Of a DNA stretch of 64,000 bases, positions 61,898 to 64,000 are shown one piece after another. How positions within the stretch are numbered: the stretch's first letter is position 1; each line of letters opens with the position of its first letter. The notes under the pieces were generated by a model, which saw only the letters and a list, made by a program, of their open reading frames with translations, was not told where the DNA came from and did not search any database. The stretch comes from a virus. The DNA is taken from IMG/VR virus record IMGVR_UViG_3300043418_000120, positions 1 to 64,000 of that record; one strand, written 5' to 3'. The position numbers were made by a program, and so were the translations under genes.

Positions 61898-64000
61898 ATG
61901 ACGAAAATTACCAATGACCTCGCTACTCGCCTGTTGGCTCAAGAAAACTTGATGATCAACCGCGCACCCGTCAAGACTGCATCTTTCAACGTACTGCACC
62001 GAATCTTGACTCTGCCAATGTGGCAAAACATGACTCCCGAGATCGAGGAGATGTTGAAGGCTCACGAAGTTGGCCACGCCCTTTACACTGACGAATCGAT
62101 CTTCGCAGGACATCAAACTAAAAACCCAAAACTGCCTTTCGGCTACCTGAACATCCTTGAAGATGCGCGCATCGAGAAATTGATGAAGCGTAAGTATCCT
62201 GGCTTGCGTAAAGTATTCACGCAAGGTTATGTTGAATTGAACAACCGCGACTTCTTCGGTCTCATGGGTAAGCCTCGTAAGCTGCAGTTGATCGATCGTA
62301 TCAACCTGTGGTTCAAAGTTGGATACGCGTCTGGTGTCAAATTTTCTGTCGCTGAGAAGTACTTGGTCGAGAAGGCTGAGAAGATGGAAACCATCAGCGA
62401 TGTCGTTGACTTGGCTAAGACTATCTACGCATTCTCATTGCGCGAAAAGCAAAAAGCCCTTGATGCTTTGAAGAGTTCTGCTGACTACAAGAAATTGAAA
62501 GAAGAAGAGAAGAAAGACATCGAGGAAGACCTCGAACTAGAAGCTCTGATGGACGAAGATGAGAAATTCTTTGACGATGACGATTGGTCCAGCTCACCTC
62601 CCGAATATACAGAACCAGACGAAGATACGCCTGAGGAAGACCTCGAGCAAGTAAAGGTTCGTAGCAATGAGACAGCTGCTGGTGACAGTTATGAGGCTGA
62701 TGTAGATGGCGAAACCCTTGACACCGACATGTCTCAAGAAGACTTGAAAGAGTTAGAATCTGTTACCAACAAAGCCTTTGACGAAAAGCTCGCCACTGCT
62801 GCTGACACAAGCACTGAGTATGTCTACTTGGGTTTGCCCGACACATCTAAGATGAATGCGAAGGTAGACTACAAGACTGTCGTTCGTGAAACCAATGCTC
62901 TCTTGGATGGTAAGAAACATCAATTCCACATCACTTCTTACTACAAAGAGTACGAAGATTTTAAGGTTGAGAACAGCCGTGTCGTCAACTATCTCTACAA
63001 AGAATTTGAGATGAAGAAGGCTGCTTCTGCTTACAAGCGCACCTCTACTGCAAAGACTGGTGTTCTTGATGTGGCGAAGATTGCTTCTTACCGAATCCGC
63101 GAAGACTTGTTCAAGCAAATTACTATCACCAAAGATGGTCAGAAGCATGGCATGTTGTTTACGATCGACTGGTCAGGTTCTATGAACGAATACTTGCACG
63201 AAACTGTCAAGCAAGTTATCTCATTGGCAACCTTCTGCTATCGTGCCAAGATTCCGTTCGAAGTATATGCATTCAGCGACAACGTCGATGGTGGCAGTCG
63301 TTATGACGACTACCGTGGTAGCATCGATCTTGATTCTACTTACGATAAAGGTAAGTTTGTTATCGATCAACGATTCCAAATGTTGGAGTTCTTCAGTCAC
63401 CGCATGACCGTGAGCGAGTTCAATACTATGTGCCGTAACTTGTTTGTTATGTCGCGTTCGGATGATGCTCGTCAATGGGTGCCTTCTCGCGATAAAGATA
63501 TGCAGAATGTTGCACTATATTCTCACCCTGCGAAGTACCAATTGAACGGCACACCTTTGAATGAAGCGATGGTTTGGTTCTACAACTACTGTGGCGAATT
63601 CAAGCGTAACAACCAAGTTGAGAAGTTGACATTGATCAAATTGACCGATGGCGATGCTCACGGTTTCCAACGCTACATTACTGATCGTAATGACCGTGGC
63701 GCTTGGGATTCTCGTTACATTGAGAGAACTCGTTATGCTTACAACGAAGTCGAACGTCAACATGTTCGCTACAAGATTGAGACTTTGTTGCAAGACGATG
63801 TTACCAAGAAGACTTACAACTACACACCAGAAGATGCTACTAACATTATCTGCAAAATGATCCAAGATCGTTATGAAGCTGCTGTTGTTGGTTATCACGT
63901 AGTTGGTTCTGGTCGCCGTGAGTTGACTTACACTTTACAACGCTACCGCATTGCTGACGAAAAGACTGCTCGCGAGGCTTTGGCCATCGACATCCGTAAG
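61898..64000 (+). CDS. CobT-like VWA protein with HEXXH metallopeptidase motif (3' partial)
   Basis: At least 701 residues; the frame is open at the right edge. The N-terminus carries KAHEVGHALYTDES, an HEXXH zinc site (His56-His60), followed by NILEDARIEKLMKRKYPG (about 85-102), whose EDARIE supplies the third ligand in this class. A long acidic low-complexity stretch (about 190-270) leads to a VWA domain with the MIDAS motif FTIDWSGSM (Asp424, Ser426, Ser428) and LIKLTDGDAHG. The architecture is like CobT-type partners of CobS AAA+ ATPases. It probably forms a chaperone or protease with the ATPase encoded at 60682. In T4-like phages such proteins are called peptidase or CobT; the role is unknown. 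Confidence 0.78.
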   Translation, partial: MTKITNDLATRLLAQENLMINRAPVKTASFNVLHRILTLPMWQNMTPEIEEMLKAHEVGHALYTDESIFAGHQTKNPKLPFGYLNILEDARIEKLMKRKYPGLRKVFTQGYVELNNRDFFGLMGKPRKLQLIDRINLWFKVGYASGVKFSVAEKYLVEKAEKMETISDVVDLAKTIYAFSLREKQKALDALKSSADYKKLKEEEKKDIEEDLELEALMDEDEKFFDDDDWSSSPPEYTEPDEDTPEEDLEQVKVRSNETAAGDSYEADVDGETLDTDMSQEDLKELESVTNKAFDEKLATAADTSTEYVYLGLPDTSKMNAKVDYKTVVRETNALLDGKKHQFHITSYYKEYEDFKVENSRVVNYLYKEFEMKKAASAYKRTSTAKTGVLDVAKIASYRIREDLFKQITITKDGQKHGMLFTIDWSGSMNEYLHETVKQVISLATFCYRAKIPFEVYAFSDNVDGGSRYDDYRGSIDLDSTYDKGKFVIDQRFQMLEFFSHRMTVSEFNTMCRNLFVMSRSDDARQWVPSRDKDMQNVALYSHPAKYQLNGTPLNEAMVWFYNYCGEFKRNNQVEKLTLIKLTDGDAHGFQRYITDRNDRGAWDSRYIERTRYAYNEVERQHVRYKIETLLQDDVTKKTYNYTPEDATNIICKMIQDRYEAAVVGYHVVGSGRRELTYTLQRYRIADEKTAREALAIDIRK

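Noticed and set aside
1-64000. CRISPR array, integrase, attachment site or lysogeny genes
   Set aside because: No regularly spaced identical repeats with unique spacers and no integrase or repressor-type genes were seen; repeated cassettes are separated by genes and are not spacer arrays.

Overview
The window is part of the genome of a T4-superfamily (myovirus-type) phage. The evidence is the colinear run of T4-type head, neck and tail genes (13, 14, 15, 17, 18, 19, 20, prohead core, 21, 22, 23), followed by uvsY, uvsW, gene 55, 47 and 46, together with late promoters of the TATAAATA type and the gp55 late sigma factor that reads them. The host is probably a proteobacterium, because the early promoters are near-consensus sigma70 sites (TTGACA/TTTACT, 17 bp, TATAAT). 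I cannot name the host more closely. Almost everything is on the + strand; the only minus-strand genes are a pair at 37.7-39.4 kb.

Layout: 0-15.5 kb holds adsorption/fibre genes: a 1738-residue repeat protein, two giant paralogous fibre proteins (1043 and 1227 aa), a knob-type fibre and its chaperone. 15.5-28.1 kb is the virion assembly block from neck to major capsid, ending in a strong terminator. 28.2-35.1 kb holds an HNH nuclease, a tube-like protein, recombination genes (uvsY, uvsW, 47, 46), an Sm-like protein and sigma factor gp55. 35.1-41.7 kb is accessory: an SpoT/MESH1-like HD hydrolase, a secreted glycine-rich protein, a minus-strand PP-loop synthetase-like operon, a 2OG-Fe(II) oxygenase and an Acb1-like 2H phosphodiesterase (anti-CBASS). 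41.7-51.6 kb is a hypervariable early region of small genes separated by portable cassettes. Each cassette carries a stop codon, a terminator hairpin, a sigma70 promoter and a ribosome-binding site; a DraRnl-type RNA ligase, an HNH protein and an AAA+ ATPase lie among them. 51.6-52.4 kb is almost gene-free and rich in promoters and RNA hairpins. 52.4-58.1 kb is a long translationally coupled chain of small genes, many of them membrane proteins. 58.1-64 kb carries an NAD+ salvage pair (bifunctional NMN adenylyltransferase/Nudix and NadV), then a CobS/CobT-like AAA+ plus metallopeptidase/VWA pair that runs off the right edge.

How it fits together: sigma70 cassettes would drive host-takeover genes early (ppGpp, NAD+ and cyclic-nucleotide metabolism, RNA repair). 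gp55 then switches transcription to TATAAATA/ACTAAATA late promoters ahead of sheath, tube, scaffold, fibre and HNH genes. The most unusual signals are the cassettes and their apparent capture into coding sequence, three promoters sharing an identical initial transcribed sequence (two of them antisense to virion genes), and the minus-strand operon whose putative late promoter abuts an early promoter of the opposite strand.
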